A stretch of DNA of 64,000 nt from Petrocella sp024636985 (GTDB taxonomy: Bacteria > Bacillota > Clostridia > Lachnospirales > Vallitaleaceae). Shown here piece after piece: positions 53,744 to 62,743 of the stretch. The stretch is from contig JAGXFY010000049.1 in the NCBI GenBank assembly GCA_024636985.1, positions 1-64,000 on the forward strand, read 5' to 3'. Below the pieces are notes generated by a model. The model was not told where the DNA came from. It did not search any database and saw nothing but the letters and a program-made list of their open reading frames with translations. Position 1 is the first letter of the stretch. Each line of letters opens with the position of its first letter. The position numbers were made by a program, and so were the translations under genes.

Positions 53744-54055
53744 CTAAATGTTAAAATAATAATAGATTATGAATAGTTTTTGGTTATCATCGTAGGTTTC
53801 ATCAAATTCCCAAATTAACCCACTGTTTTCAAGCGTATTTTCTATGGTTTCTTCAAGTGATTCGTCCTTGATTTTCGTATATAATTCAATACGTATGGAT
53901 TTTTCTTTTAGATAAATTGAATCATCTGCTTTGAAAGTTTCTTTTCCTTCGTTTATGTACACTAGATATGGTGGTGAGACTGGGTTATTAAAGTGGCTGT
54001 ATCTGACAGGTATTCCGATGCCTGCTAATACAATGTATAATTCTTCTAATGTCAT
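53744..54055 (-). CDS. Phage tail completion/terminator protein (probable)
   Basis: A 103-residue protein with a mixed alpha/beta pattern (TLEELYIVLAGIGIPVRYSHFNN and SIRIELYTKIKDESLEETIENTLENSGL). Size and position (after the gp10-like gene and before the major tail gene) fit a tail terminator. Sequence resemblance alone is weak. It overlaps the previous stop by 4 bp. Confidence 0.7.
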   Translation of the reverse strand: MTLEELYIVLAGIGIPVRYSHFNNPVSPPYLVYINEGKETFKADDSIYLKEKSIRIELYTKIKDESLEETIENTLENSGLIWEFDETYDDNQKLFIIYYYFNI

Positions 54056-54435
54056 GACCCACCTCTTATGATTCTTTCAATATTGCTTGTAAAGTTCTTT
54101 ATAACTTCATTTTCGACAATACCAATATGTGGTTGACCAGGTACGCGACCACCGTTTACTTTTGCATGTCCTCTTTCTAGTAGATGTGTTAATTGATAAT
54201 GATCTTTGTTGCGTACTGTGTAAGTATTTGGACTTCCCCAGTTTTTATGCGTTACATATCCCCAACTTTTTGCATAGTCTCCTGTATCCTTAGGGCTATT
54301 TTGCTTAAGTTTTTTTACGCCTTCTGCTGCGGTTTTTTTTGCTTCTTTTTCGAGTCCGTCGTTGATGTCATCCGTATACGCTTTTAATTGCTTATTGACT
54401 TCTTTTTCAAGGTCGTCAATTCTTATATTCGCCAT
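54052..54435 (-). CDS. HK97 gp10-like phage protein
   Basis: A 127-residue protein. The region KQNSPKDTGDYAKSWGYVTHK and LTHLLERGHAKVNGGRVPGQPHIG is the known HK97 gp10 signature, a head-tail joining or tail component. It overlaps neighbours on both sides by 4 and 20 bp, as in a tightly packed head-tail operon. Confidence 0.88.
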   Translation of the reverse strand: MANIRIDDLEKEVNKQLKAYTDDINDGLEKEAKKTAAEGVKKLKQNSPKDTGDYAKSWGYVTHKNWGSPNTYTVRNKDHYQLTHLLERGHAKVNGGRVPGQPHIGIVENEVIKNFTSNIERIIRGGS

Positions 54436-54709
54436 ATAATTCGATCATCTCATTTCTTACCGGGTATACACGATAGATGTGGTACCTTTTTTCAGAGTGT
54501 TTGAAGTACAGCTCATCCGAGTAATCCGCTTCTCTTACTTCAAAGCATTTGATCTTTTCTATACCCGCTTGTCTTGCTTCGAAATATTCACTTCTGGCGA
54601 TACCCTTTTCTTTTGCAAATACTTCTTTTAGCGTTTCTATAGATCCAATTTCTTGACCTATTCCATCAATTTCAGGCTCTATTGTTATTAATGATATTAC
54701 GTCATTCAT
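54416..54709 (-). CDS. Phage head closure protein
   Basis: A 97-residue protein of the head-tail adaptor type (SPP1 gp16-like). It has the pattern EVFAKEKGIARSEYFEARQAGIEKIKCFEVREADYSDE, a common feature of these stoppers. It lies between the connector gene and the gp10-like gene and overlaps both. Confidence 0.82.
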   Translation of the reverse strand: MNDVISLITIEPEIDGIGQEIGSIETLKEVFAKEKGIARSEYFEARQAGIEKIKCFEVREADYSDELYFKHSEKRYHIYRVYPVRNEMIELYGEYKN

Positions 54710-54984
54710 TCAATCGCCTCCGCCTTATATTTTCCGGACAATGCTAGGCTGTCTCTAAGGTCTTCGTATGCTTTTCTCCATTTTTCAGCGTTTGGATTGT
54801 CATTTCCAAAATTAGCTTTTGAATACATTTTTATGGCTTCGCCAATTAAATTGTCTGACTCATTAATAACTTCTACGCCTCTCATTGACATGTCCGCCTT
54901 GGCCGCTCCAATGAGTTCTAATACTTCTTGATTATATGCATTGCTTTTAATTCTTAAGGCTAGTTTAACTGCCTCTAACATCAT
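54706..54984 (-). CDS. Phage head-tail connector protein (gp6-like)
   Basis: A protein of about 92 residues, mainly helical (LEAVKLALRIKSNAYNQEVLELIGAAKADMSMRGV), matching the gp6-type connector that joins the portal to the tail. The start is set at one of two adjacent ATG codons after GGTGGTG; upstream GTG or TTG starts are less likely. The gene overlaps the SAP-like gene by 20 bp. Confidence 0.8.
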   Translation of the reverse strand: MMLEAVKLALRIKSNAYNQEVLELIGAAKADMSMRGVEVINESDNLIGEAIKMYSKANFGNDNPNAEKWRKAYEDLRDSLALSGKYKAEAIE

Positions 54985-55231
54985 TATCACCACCAAGCAA
55001 TTTGATTAGTTCATCCTTTTTGGCTTTTGGGCTATATTCGATTCCTTGTTCGTCTAAAAGCGCCATGATTTCTTTTTTAGTTAACTCTGTAGACGGGATA
55101 GGTTTATCCGCGTCCACAAAGCCTTTTTCAACTAAAGTTTCAATCCTTCTAATGTCTGCGCTTTCAAATTCTTCACCGGCTATCATTATCTTGCCGGTGT
55201 TTTTGCATCTAAAATTCTTAAGCACTTTCAT
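54965..55231 (-). CDS. Phage protein with HeH/SAP-like C-terminal motif
   Basis: An 88-residue protein after the capsid gene. The last ~40 residues (LTKKEIMALLDEQGIEYSPKAKKDELIKLLGG) show the helix-extended loop-helix pattern of HeH or SAP domains, often seen in small phage head genes. The N-terminal part has the GKIMIAGEEFES pattern. Role is probably structural or DNA-binding during packaging. Confidence 0.7.
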   Translation of the reverse strand: MKVLKNFRCKNTGKIMIAGEEFESADIRRIETLVEKGFVDADKPIPSTELTKKEIMALLDEQGIEYSPKAKKDELIKLLGGDNDVRGS

Positions 55232-55240
55232 GTATTACTC

Positions 55241-56488
55241 CTAACCAGCGTTTTCTTCTAACAACGCAAATGCTTTCGTGTCAAGTGGTCCGCCATCAAT
55301 GATTGTGTATGCTGCATAGTCAACTTTTCTAGCTTTAACATGCTCTTCTGTCGCTATGCTCATAGGCTCGTTGGTGTTCATAACGTAACCTTTGAGCGCA
55401 TTTCCAATAACTACAGAACCAGGTGTCACGCCGGCATCCGGTTTAACTGTCATGCCAAACATACGTCCTACACCACCACTTGTTGCATCAGGGATAAAGA
55501 TTGGTCTACCTGTTTCATCTACAATGTTTGCAAGTTTTGCCCAGATGGTTGCGTTGCTTGCATAGATGGCCGCTCCTGCAATATAAGATGAATGAATCTT
55601 AGATATTGTTGTGGTTATGTTTGCATAGGTGATTCCAGTAACCGGATCATAGCCAACTACTTGAGGTTTTAACGTTTCGGCAAGTAATGCCGTTTCTACT
55701 CCAAGTGGCTCTGCTTTAAATGTGTCAAGTTCTCCTGGCTTGCCTTTACCTCTTGCTACTGCTGTACCTGCAGCTGCACCAACTCTGTCGCCTAATTCGT
55801 TTTTGATATAAGGAATAAAGTCTTCTGTTGCCATAGATCTTAATTTCCAAGTGACTGTGATTGCTTTTGATAATTCACATCCAGATAAGGTAAGTTGACC
55901 AAATACATTCTTCTCATCGGCTGTAGCGGTTTCTTCATCGTAAAACGCTGCGTCGCCTTCTTCGATGGATTCATGCTTGTTGATGACTAGGGTTCCTTTA
56001 ACGTTGTATTTTTTGACGTCAGCAAGTAATGGATATGATTCTTCTGCCCTTTTCCAAATTCCTGCAATTACGGCTTGAGGTATTAAAGTAGCAATGTCAC
56101 CGGTGTCATGGGTATAAGCGTTTTGAAATTCTGTGTTAACTGTGTTGAACACTTCTGTTTCTTTTGCATCAAGGGCTTTACCTTGCAATGTTTTTGCCCA
56201 GGCATTTAAGTAGATGTCGTCATTCGTGTTTACTTGTGTCTCATCAATCTTTGCAACTGGTGTTAAATTTACTACTGCTTCTGATAAATTCACGATGTTG
56301 GTAACGTTTGTTTTTTCTTTTAACGCATTTAGGTTTGCGTTGGTTAACTTTGCCGCTTCAAATTCATTGTCTAGCTGCTCGATTTCTTTCATTTTTGCAT
56401 TGGCTTCATCTGTTTTTCCTTCTGCTAAAAACCCCTCAGCTTCTGCCATTAACTCGTTTCTCATTTTCAAATACTTTTCTTTATTCAT
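55241..56488 (-). CDS. Phage major capsid protein, HK97 family
   Basis: A 415-residue capsid precursor. The N-terminal ~105 residues form a coiled-coil scaffold-like delta domain (KYLKMRNELMAEAEGFLAEGKTDEANAKMKEIEQ). The HK97 fold follows with the expected TGDIATLIPQAVIAGIWKR, ETATADEKNVFGQLTLSGCELSKAITVTWKL and AAGTAVARGKGKPGE segments. The ClpP-like protease upstream is expected to remove the N-terminal part. Confidence 0.93.
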   Translation of the reverse strand: MNKEKYLKMRNELMAEAEGFLAEGKTDEANAKMKEIEQLDNEFEAAKLTNANLNALKEKTNVTNIVNLSEAVVNLTPVAKIDETQVNTNDDIYLNAWAKTLQGKALDAKETEVFNTVNTEFQNAYTHDTGDIATLIPQAVIAGIWKRAEESYPLLADVKKYNVKGTLVINKHESIEEGDAAFYDEETATADEKNVFGQLTLSGCELSKAITVTWKLRSMATEDFIPYIKNELGDRVGAAAGTAVARGKGKPGELDTFKAEPLGVETALLAETLKPQVVGYDPVTGITYANITTTISKIHSSYIAGAAIYASNATIWAKLANIVDETGRPIFIPDATSGGVGRMFGMTVKPDAGVTPGSVVIGNALKGYVMNTNEPMSIATEEHVKARKVDYAAYTIIDGGPLDTKAFALLEENAG

Positions 56489-57161
56489 CTCTTTGATCTC
56501 CTTTTAGTTTTAATAGTTTTATTTTTGCATCAAAAAAGGCCCTATTTTCTAGCGCCTTATCTTCGGTTATTAAGTTTCTTACTTTTTCAATTACTGCTTG
56601 AGGTAACATGCCACCAATATCTGCTACCAGGTTAAGTTCTTCAAACATGATTTCATCTGCTAATCCCATTTCAACCGCCTTCGAGGGTGTTAGCCATGTT
56701 TCATTGTCCATTAACTCAAGTAGTTCCTCTTGCGTTTTACCACTTTTGATCATGTAGGCGTTTGCGATTGTTTCATTTGCCCCCTTCAATACATCTGACA
56801 TATGACTCATGTCTCTGTGGTCTCCGCTTGCCATGGCTGATACATTGTGCACCATCATTTGAGAGGTTGGCGACATGATGATTTTCTTTCCCGCCATGGC
56901 GATTACACTGGCTGCACTTGCGGCTATTCCCATTATTTTGACTGTTACATTTCCTGTGTAGGATTTTAGGGCTGTGTAGATTTCTGATCCAGCAAATACC
57001 GAACCACCGCCACTATTGATTTCTACCTCTAAGTCGTCACCTTCCGCCGAATTAATGACATTCATGACCGACTTAGGACTTGTAGCTTCTATCCCAAACC
57101 ATTCATATATCCTTTGTTCGTTGCTTGAGACGATTGGACCCCTTATGCTTACCTTCTTCAC
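56481..57161 (-). CDS. Phage head maturation protease, ClpP-like
   Basis: A 226-residue serine protease of the ClpP fold. The nucleophile is S82 in GIAASAAS and the catalytic His is H105 in MMVHNVSAMASG. It should process the capsid and may assist head assembly. The gene overlaps the capsid gene by 8 bp, an arrangement usual in HK97-type modules. Confidence 0.92.
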   Translation of the reverse strand: MKKVSIRGPIVSSNEQRIYEWFGIEATSPKSVMNVINSAEGDDLEVEINSGGGSVFAGSEIYTALKSYTGNVTVKIMGIAASAASVIAMAGKKIIMSPTSQMMVHNVSAMASGDHRDMSHMSDVLKGANETIANAYMIKSGKTQEELLELMDNETWLTPSKAVEMGLADEIMFEELNLVADIGGMLPQAVIEKVRNLITEDKALENRAFFDAKIKLLKLKGDQRDE

Positions 57162-57171
57162 TTAATCACCT

Positions 57172-58332
57172 CTATTCATTTGTCGGCCTCGTGTCAAGTC
57201 GTCTGATGTATTCATCTCCGCCCTCTCTTGGTGCCATATTGAGTACTGCTCTTACTTCGTTTGGATTCATGATGCCTCTATCAACAAATTGAACTAGGCT
57301 CAATTTGGTTTGCATGGACGCGAATGTCAGATTTGCCGACTCAAAGATTATTTTGTTTCCAAATCCTCTTTCCCTTCGTCTAAAAATCAATCTTGTATAT
57401 TCGTTGCTTATTTGGATAATGTCCGGTTCTATTGTTGATTCATAATAAGCTATCCACTCATTTTCCGAATATTTTCCTTGTATAATCTTTTCGTTTGTGT
57501 TGAAAAACGAATAGATTCTTTGGGTTGTTTTATCCATTTGCGTTGCATTTGGCACGTAGTCCTTTGGATCTACTTGTTGTGCGTCAAATTTTGAATCTGT
57601 CGCCGCAGCTCCTACTGATTCTGATGTTTCTGTGTTTAAAAAACTGTCAACGAACTCCTTAGTCTGTTTCTTTATGTCTTCCGGTCTTAGGGATTGTTGG
57701 AATTTCAGCAACCATTTAACTAAGTTTGAATTTTTTATAGCTTTAACTATCCCTTGATCTGTTGTTGTTACTATTTCCATGAGTGGTACTAATGCTTTTG
57801 CCGGTGAGTCTCCAAAGATTTCATTTTCATTGAAGTCTTTACGTAAATGAATGATATCTGTGTATTTAAACGTCGAAACCTTTCCACTTCTTAGTGAAAA
57901 CCTAAGAAATAAAGCACCATTTTTGTCTTGTAGTGCTTCTGCTGATGTGGCGTTGATTGGATAGATCTCTGTTGGATATCCATTTTCATCTCTGACAACT
58001 AGAGCAAAGGCATTGTTGTTAAGTTCTAACTGTGTTGCTAATTTTTCCTGTAGTAACTGTCCGCTCATGTAAGGGTTAGGTTCTTCAAGCAAAAATCTAA
58101 TGTAAGCATCTGGATTTACTTTTGTTTCGGTTGCATTTTCTTTAATCGTGGTCCGGATATGTTTTCCTACTGCCTTACCAATTGCTCTTGCTTTGGGCCT
58201 TATGGCGGATCTTATGATGTCACTCTGATATATGTTGCCATTCCACCCATAGTAGCCGCTTCCTTGGTCAACGACCATTTTGTATGTCGTTGCTGTAATT
58301 AGATTGCTTTTAAATTTGTCGAATATTCCCAA
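57172..58332 (-). CDS. Phage portal protein
   Basis: A 386-residue portal of the HK97 gp3 family, the ring through which DNA enters the head. It has the typical RSAIRPKARAIGKAVGKHIRT, FKYTDIIHLRKDFNENEIFGDSPAKALVP and GKYSENEWIAYYESTIEPDIIQISNEYTRLIF segments. The start codon is a TTG at 58332, with AGGAGG seven bases upstream. It is between the large terminase and ClpP-like genes. Confidence 0.93.
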   Translation of the reverse strand: MGIFDKFKSNLITATTYKMVVDQGSGYYGWNGNIYQSDIIRSAIRPKARAIGKAVGKHIRTTIKENATETKVNPDAYIRFLLEEPNPYMSGQLLQEKLATQLELNNNAFALVVRDENGYPTEIYPINATSAEALQDKNGALFLRFSLRSGKVSTFKYTDIIHLRKDFNENEIFGDSPAKALVPLMEIVTTTDQGIVKAIKNSNLVKWLLKFQQSLRPEDIKKQTKEFVDSFLNTETSESVGAAATDSKFDAQQVDPKDYVPNATQMDKTTQRIYSFFNTNEKIIQGKYSENEWIAYYESTIEPDIIQISNEYTRLIFRRRERGFGNKIIFESANLTFASMQTKLSLVQFVDRGIMNPNEVRAVLNMAPREGGDEYIRRLDTRPTNE

Positions 58333-58346
58333 TTTTTCACCTCCTC

Positions 58347-60128
58347 TCAGATTAAAGACATGTATTCATCAAAATTGTTTTCATATACAATAAAAGCATC
58401 CATAAAGGATGCCGTTCCGTCTATTCTTCTTCTTTGATTGCTTGTTTTGATTAATGCTATATTGTCATTTGTGTCTCTTTTTATTGCTGAGTTCGATAAA
58501 CACCATTTGAAAATAGGATTGTTGTTATAATTTATCTTCTTGGCCGCCAAGTCAGACTCAACTCTTTTTAGTGGGCTTGAAAATGTCTTTGGACCTTGTA
58601 TTACTGCTTCCGTTGTTGCTTTCCCAAAGTTTTGTTTCAGCTCATCAACCAGGTATGTCGATGACCAGCTGTCATATCCTATTTTTGTTATGTAGATGTC
58701 ATTTTCTTGCTGCACTTCCAAAAACCATTTCGTTACGTCCTTGTAGTCAACTTTGTTTTCACCGCTTAGCCTTATGTGCCCATGATCTAGCCATATGTCA
58801 TAAGGTATTTTATCTTCTTTGACTCTTTGGTCAAATAAGTCTGTTGGTAACCAATACATTTGTTTGACGTATAGGATAGGATCATCAATCACGTTAAAGA
58901 TTATTGTTGCACATGTTAAGTCTGTTGTGGCTCCAAGGTCTATGCCGCCCATACCGTACCGTGGTTTCAATGCCTTAATGTCGTATGTGGCTGTGTTGTT
59001 GAGTGTTGCAAAATCAAGCCATGATTCTGCGCTCGTTTCTCTTATATTAAATTCTTTACATACAAAGTTCTTTTCAAGTTTTGGATTGTTATCCACTCTT
59101 TTTGCTTTGTCTTGCAGGGCAACGAGTTTCTTAATGGTTCCAATGCCTGGATTGGCTTTTATCCAGTTGTTTGCATCTCTCCATTCGTCTTTTTTATCAA
59201 GTTCATATATATAAAAAAGCGTCCTGTCGTCCACTTCGTTTTTTAACTTATAATTATTAAGTTGTATCTCGGCCTCTTCATAGATTTCATCGAAGATGTC
59301 TTCTCTGATGGTTCCGGCTGTTGATGTCATTATAATAAGTGGTTGATCTCTGGCACTTGTACCGTCAGCCATGATGTTATACAGAGCTCTACCACTTTTC
59401 CATTGATGCCATTCATCCATAACAACGACATGAACGTTGAGGCCATCTAAGCTATCGCTGTCGCTTGCCAGTGCTTTGAATATTCCATCGTTAAACTCAC
59501 TGGATATTTCACCGACTAATGTTTTTATTCTTTTCCTTAACGTTGGCGACTTTCTGACCATCCTCTTTGCTTCAAGCCATACTATTTTAGCCTGGTCTTT
59601 CTTGGTGGCTACCGCGTAACACTCTGGTCCACCCTCACTATCTCCAACCAGACCATATAGGGCCATGATTGAATCTAGTAATGACTTACCATTCTTTTTT
59701 CCTACGATCAGTACGACTCTTTGATGTTTTCTAAATCCTTCGATATCTATAAAGCCATATACTGATGCAAGGTAAGCTTTTTCCCATAACTCAAGCTCTA
59801 TTTTCTTGCCGGCCATTTTACCTTTTGAGTGGCAGCAATAATTTTCCGCAAATTCAATGACATGGTTTGCGCGTTTGTTCGAGTAAAACCATTCTCCATA
59901 ATCGTTATCTATCCATGATGCGATTTGCTCATACTGTTCATACACTTTTTTTGATACTAAGGTGGTACCGTTTTGTATTTGCTCCCAGTATTCTTTTATT
60001 GGATTGTAATCTTCCGGATATTTCTTTTTTCCTTTTAGGATATTAGGCTTTACTTTACCAAATATTACATCCGGGTCCGTCCTTGGATATTTAGTCGGTT
60101 CTAGAATTAACGAAGTCTTCGAACTCAT
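58347..60128 (-). CDS. Phage terminase large subunit
   Basis: A 593-residue ATPase/nuclease that packs DNA. Walker A is VGKKNGKSLLDS, Walker B is VVVMDEWHQW, and the nuclease domain begins with GGIDLGATTDLTCATII. The sequence is of the type found in P27/HK97-like cos phages. An open frame reaches 21 codons upstream over the small terminase, but the ATG at 60128 has AAGGTGG before it. It overlaps the small subunit by 38 bp. Confidence 0.92.
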   Translation of the reverse strand: MSSKTSLILEPTKYPRTDPDVIFGKVKPNILKGKKKYPEDYNPIKEYWEQIQNGTTLVSKKVYEQYEQIASWIDNDYGEWFYSNKRANHVIEFAENYCCHSKGKMAGKKIELELWEKAYLASVYGFIDIEGFRKHQRVVLIVGKKNGKSLLDSIMALYGLVGDSEGGPECYAVATKKDQAKIVWLEAKRMVRKSPTLRKRIKTLVGEISSEFNDGIFKALASDSDSLDGLNVHVVVMDEWHQWKSGRALYNIMADGTSARDQPLIIMTSTAGTIREDIFDEIYEEAEIQLNNYKLKNEVDDRTLFYIYELDKKDEWRDANNWIKANPGIGTIKKLVALQDKAKRVDNNPKLEKNFVCKEFNIRETSAESWLDFATLNNTATYDIKALKPRYGMGGIDLGATTDLTCATIIFNVIDDPILYVKQMYWLPTDLFDQRVKEDKIPYDIWLDHGHIRLSGENKVDYKDVTKWFLEVQQENDIYITKIGYDSWSSTYLVDELKQNFGKATTEAVIQGPKTFSSPLKRVESDLAAKKINYNNNPIFKWCLSNSAIKRDTNDNIALIKTSNQRRRIDGTASFMDAFIVYENNFDEYMSLI

Positions 60129-60447
60129 CTGCTTCCACCTTCTTTGCTTCTGCTTTTGGTAGCAGGCCAAGGATTTCTTTGCAAACCGCATTATATCTTT
60201 GGATCATTGTGTTGTAGCTTCTAAGTGCCGGATGCTCTCGCAAGATTGTGTAGTCGCCTTGTTGCATTTCGTCAATCGGTCCGTTTTCATCTATTGATAT
60301 CTTGAGTTCTTGCAACGTGGCTCGCATAAAAGCCGCTTCATGTATGAGGCCTTCGACGGATTTCTTTTTATTTATGTCTACTTCTTTCAATATCCGATTA
60401 AGTCTAGATATCTCTTTTTTGATTACCTTATCTTTTTCTAAACTCAT
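60091..60447 (-). CDS. Phage terminase small subunit, P27-like
   Basis: A 118-residue mostly helical protein that recognises the packaging site. The pattern LIHEAAFMRATLQELKISIDENGPID and ALRSYNTMIQRYNAVCKEILGLLP fits the P27 family. The start at 60447 is an ATG with GAGGTG six bases before it, in place of a GTG three codons upstream. It ends within the large terminase gene. Confidence 0.85.
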   Translation of the reverse strand: MSLEKDKVIKKEISRLNRILKEVDINKKKSVEGLIHEAAFMRATLQELKISIDENGPIDEMQQGDYTILREHPALRSYNTMIQRYNAVCKEILGLLPKAEAKKVEADEFEDFVNSRTD

Positions 60448-60456
60448 ATAAATCAC

Positions 60457-60565
60457 CTCATTTTTTGGGGAGGGGGGTTATGTGAAAATTTCCTGCGCAT
60501 CAAACTAAGGTTATCTCTCGGTCTTAGTCCTTTGGGTATTCCTTGTTTTTATAGGGGGGACTAGG
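60457..60565. other. Intergenic G-rich region, possible cos site
   Basis: Between HNH and small terminase lies a stretch with the runs GGGGAGGGGGG (60467-60477) and GGGGGG (60553-60558) about 80 bp apart. In cos phages the packaging site is often next to the HNH and terminase genes. No experimental or homologous match was available, so this is only a hypothesis. Confidence 0.3.
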
Positions 60566-60877
60566 CTAATCTCTCACAATCAACTCACCCATCTCATTAA
60601 ACATTACGTCAGTACCTGTCACTCTTGCTTCACCAAATGTCTTCCTGTTATGACAGATTAAACAAAGGTATCTAAAGTTCTCTTGATTAAGTGTTATGTT
60701 TGGGTCATCTATGTTGATCGGTTTTATCTCTTCGACATGGTCAACAATATATCCTAAGTCTTTCTTACACTCTTGGCATATCCCACCGTCTATTGATACT
60801 CTCAATGATATAAAGGACTTCCTAGCCTTTATCCACTCTTTGCTGTTGTAAAATTTCTTTGCATATGCTTTGGCCAT
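60566..60877 (-). CDS. Phage HNH endonuclease
   Basis: A 103-residue nuclease. The zinc pair C34-x2-C37, the HNH core D46-H47 (IVDHVEEI), the middle Asn region and C72-x2-C75-H76 (CLICHNRKT) are intact. HNH proteins next to terminase genes are needed for cos cleavage in many phages. It lies directly upstream of the small terminase gene. Confidence 0.9.
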   Translation of the reverse strand: MAKAYAKKFYNSKEWIKARKSFISLRVSIDGGICQECKKDLGYIVDHVEEIKPINIDDPNITLNQENFRYLCLICHNRKTFGEARVTGTDVMFNEMGELIVRD

Positions 60878-60981
60878 CTCTCTACCTTTGTGCGTCCGTC
60901 TCCCACCCCTGACTCACTACTCTGTAGCTTTGACGCATTCATTCCCTTTTACCCTCTATCTCTAAATCGTTTTGTTTTATT

Positions 60982-61017
60982 AAAAAAGCACATATGCAAA
61001 TTACTTGCATACATGCT
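60982..61017 (-). terminator. Terminator after the SSB gene
   Basis: On the minus strand AGCATGTATGCAA pairs with TTGCATATGTGCT (one wobble), then TTTTT. It separates the early region from the packaging region. Confidence 0.75.
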
Positions 61018-61085
61018 TCTTGGGATTTGGTTATACTTTAACTAATGTAAGTCTAACACAAAAAACGTATCATTTCGTATCATGT

Positions 61086-61511
61086 TTAAAATGGTAGATC
61101 ATCATCATCAAAGTTCTGTACTGCTACAAATCCTTCTTCATCTCTACTTTCTTGTGGTTCCGAATTGTTTCCGGTTGCTTCATGATTCCTTTTACTTTCT
61201 GCAAAGTGCTGCTCTTCTATGACAACATCTGTTGTGTATCTTTTGACACCTTCTTTGTCTGTAAAGGATCCTGTCTGTAGTCTTCCAACTATTGATACCA
61301 TCTGACCTTTCTTGAAGTACTTTTCAGCAAACTCTCCTTCACGACCAAAGGCCACGATGTTAATAAAGTCCGCGTCCGGTTGCCCTTCTTTCTTAAATCG
61401 TTTGTTAACTGCTAGAGAATACCTTGCTATAGCCAATGGTTCTGCTGCCTGTGTGTATCTTACTTCTGGATCACGTGTTAGTCTTCCCATCAATATTACT
61501 TTGTTCATCAT
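61086..61511 (-). CDS. ssb: Single-stranded DNA-binding protein
   Basis: A 141-residue SSB with the OB fold (NKVILMGRLTRDPEVRYTQ, FINIVAFGREGEFAEKYFKKGQMVSIVGRLQTGSF) and the acidic C-terminal tip DDDDLPF that binds partner proteins. As part of the prophage early region it likely serves phage replication or recombination. The start is the first of two ATG codons preceded by GGAG. Confidence 0.93.
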   Translation of the reverse strand: MMNKVILMGRLTRDPEVRYTQAAEPLAIARYSLAVNKRFKKEGQPDADFINIVAFGREGEFAEKYFKKGQMVSIVGRLQTGSFTDKEGVKRYTTDVVIEEQHFAESKRNHEATGNNSEPQESRDEEGFVAVQNFDDDDLPF

Positions 61512-61566
61512 TTTATCTCCTTCGTTATTTTATTAGCCGCTTCATATTAATTTTTATTAGACTTGA

Positions 61567-61869
61567 TTAACATGTGTTTCTTATCCGTATATCGGGCTTT
61601 CTGATTATTATAAAGTTCTTCATGTTTGTTCTTGGTGGTGCTTTGTGCCGCTTCAATTTGGTTTCTTGTCTAACCTCTTCCTGATATTGGAATATTTCAT
61701 TTGCTATTTTCTTAATAACTTTAAAGGCTTCACTGAATTCTTTGGCAATTGCATATACTAGATTTTCAAATACTTTTTTTATAATCTCAGCTAGATCACA
61801 TAATTGTGTAAGTCCTTTTTCTAATCTTTCTTGAACTTCTTTCCATTCTTCTTGTGAGCTCCATTCCAT
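61567..61869 (-). CDS. Hypothetical prophage protein
   Basis: Not recognised. A 100-residue, charged helical protein (MEWSSQEEWKEVQERLEKGL), with a basic C-terminal part (KLKRHKAPPRTNMKNF). It has an AGAGGTAAAGAAA leader like the genes at 61908 and 62405, and lies in the early region. Confidence 0.5.
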   Translation of the reverse strand: MEWSSQEEWKEVQERLEKGLTQLCDLAEIIKKVFENLVYAIAKEFSEAFKVIKKIANEIFQYQEEVRQETKLKRHKAPPRTNMKNFIIIRKPDIRIRNTC

Positions 61870-61900
61870 TTTTCTTTACCTCTCAATCTATTTCGCTCAA

Positions 61901-61914
61901 TCTGTGACTATTGT
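61901..61914. repeat. 14-bp repeat at a stop codon (copy 1)
   Basis: TCTGTGACTATTGT is repeated exactly at 62398-62411. In both places it spans the last codon, the TAG stop and the first bases after the gene, on the minus strand. It may mark a phage module boundary. Confidence 0.5.
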
Positions 61915-62366
61915 GTTGTTGTTTCGTAATATTTTTTAAATAGTTCAGACATTTTTATACCATTTATTTTTGCTAAATCTACACATATTGCACATACGTT
62001 TCTAGGCTGACTAGCCCCAATTTCTTTGGATAAATATTCTAATAAATCAGAGTATCTTCTTGGATGATAACCATCATCAAAACCACTGTCACTATCGCTT
62101 CTATTCATGCCGTCGAACGCCTTTATGTGTTTTCTGTTTATATTATATCTTTTAGGTATAGTGCAAGCCATATTACTTCCTAGTGCATATCTCCACATAC
62201 CCCATTCTTTTTTCCATTCATTTTCTTTTATGTTACAAATACGTTCAAAGTCATCTTCTTCAATTTCCCATACTTGATATTCTTTACTATCAAATGTCTT
62301 AACCGCTTTTAATTTTAAATCAATAACAGCTTGCTCTAAACTTTCCGCTAATACTTCTACTGTCAT
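61908..62366 (-). CDS. Hypothetical prophage protein
   Basis: Not recognised. A 152-residue protein, apparently soluble, with aromatic and acidic residues in the middle (EYQVWEIEEDDFERICNIKENEWKK) and a conserved-looking CAICVDLAKINGIKMSELFKKYYE end. It ends with the same Gln-stop context as the neighbouring gene at 62405. Confidence 0.5.
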   Translation of the reverse strand: MTVEVLAESLEQAVIDLKLKAVKTFDSKEYQVWEIEEDDFERICNIKENEWKKEWGMWRYALGSNMACTIPKRYNINRKHIKAFDGMNRSDSDSGFDDGYHPRRYSDLLEYLSKEIGASQPRNVCAICVDLAKINGIKMSELFKKYYETTTQ

Positions 62367-62397
62367 ATTTTCACCTCTAAATCTCTTTCAATCGTTG

Positions 62398-62411
62398 TCT
62401 GTGACTATTGT
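62398..62411. repeat. 14-bp repeat at a stop codon (copy 2)
   Basis: Second exact copy of TCTGTGACTATTGT, spanning the stop codon of the gene at 62405-62713. Confidence 0.5.
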
Positions 62412-62713
62412 CCTTTAATTAACTGTTTAAATCTCACCCATCTTGATTTTTGTTCATCTACCACTGGTGAAAATTCATTAAAATGCGGAACACTTACATA
62501 CTCGTTTTGCACTGATGTGATTTTGCATCTCATTTCTCTAACCATATAAGGAGTATCTCTATCGTTGAAATATTCCTCTTTAATTTCAATTACTACCGGA
62601 GTTTCTTTTGGTATAGATTCAAATAATCCTTTTCCTAATTCAGCATACATATGTTTAGTAGAGTGTTCGTCTTTTATTACTTCTAATGGGCCTTTTAATT
62701 TATATGCAATCAT
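62405..62713 (-). CDS. Hypothetical prophage protein
   Basis: Not recognised. A 102-residue protein with a probable beta-rich core (IPKETPVVIEIKEEYFNDRDTPYMVREMRCKIT). The leader AGAGGTAAAGAAA is shared with other early genes, which suggests a common expression pattern. Confidence 0.5.
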   Translation of the reverse strand: MIAYKLKGPLEVIKDEHSTKHMYAELGKGLFESIPKETPVVIEIKEEYFNDRDTPYMVREMRCKITSVQNEYVSVPHFNEFSPVVDEQKSRWVRFKQLIKGQ

Positions 62714-62743
62714 TTTCTTTACCTCTCAATCATCTTTTTATTC

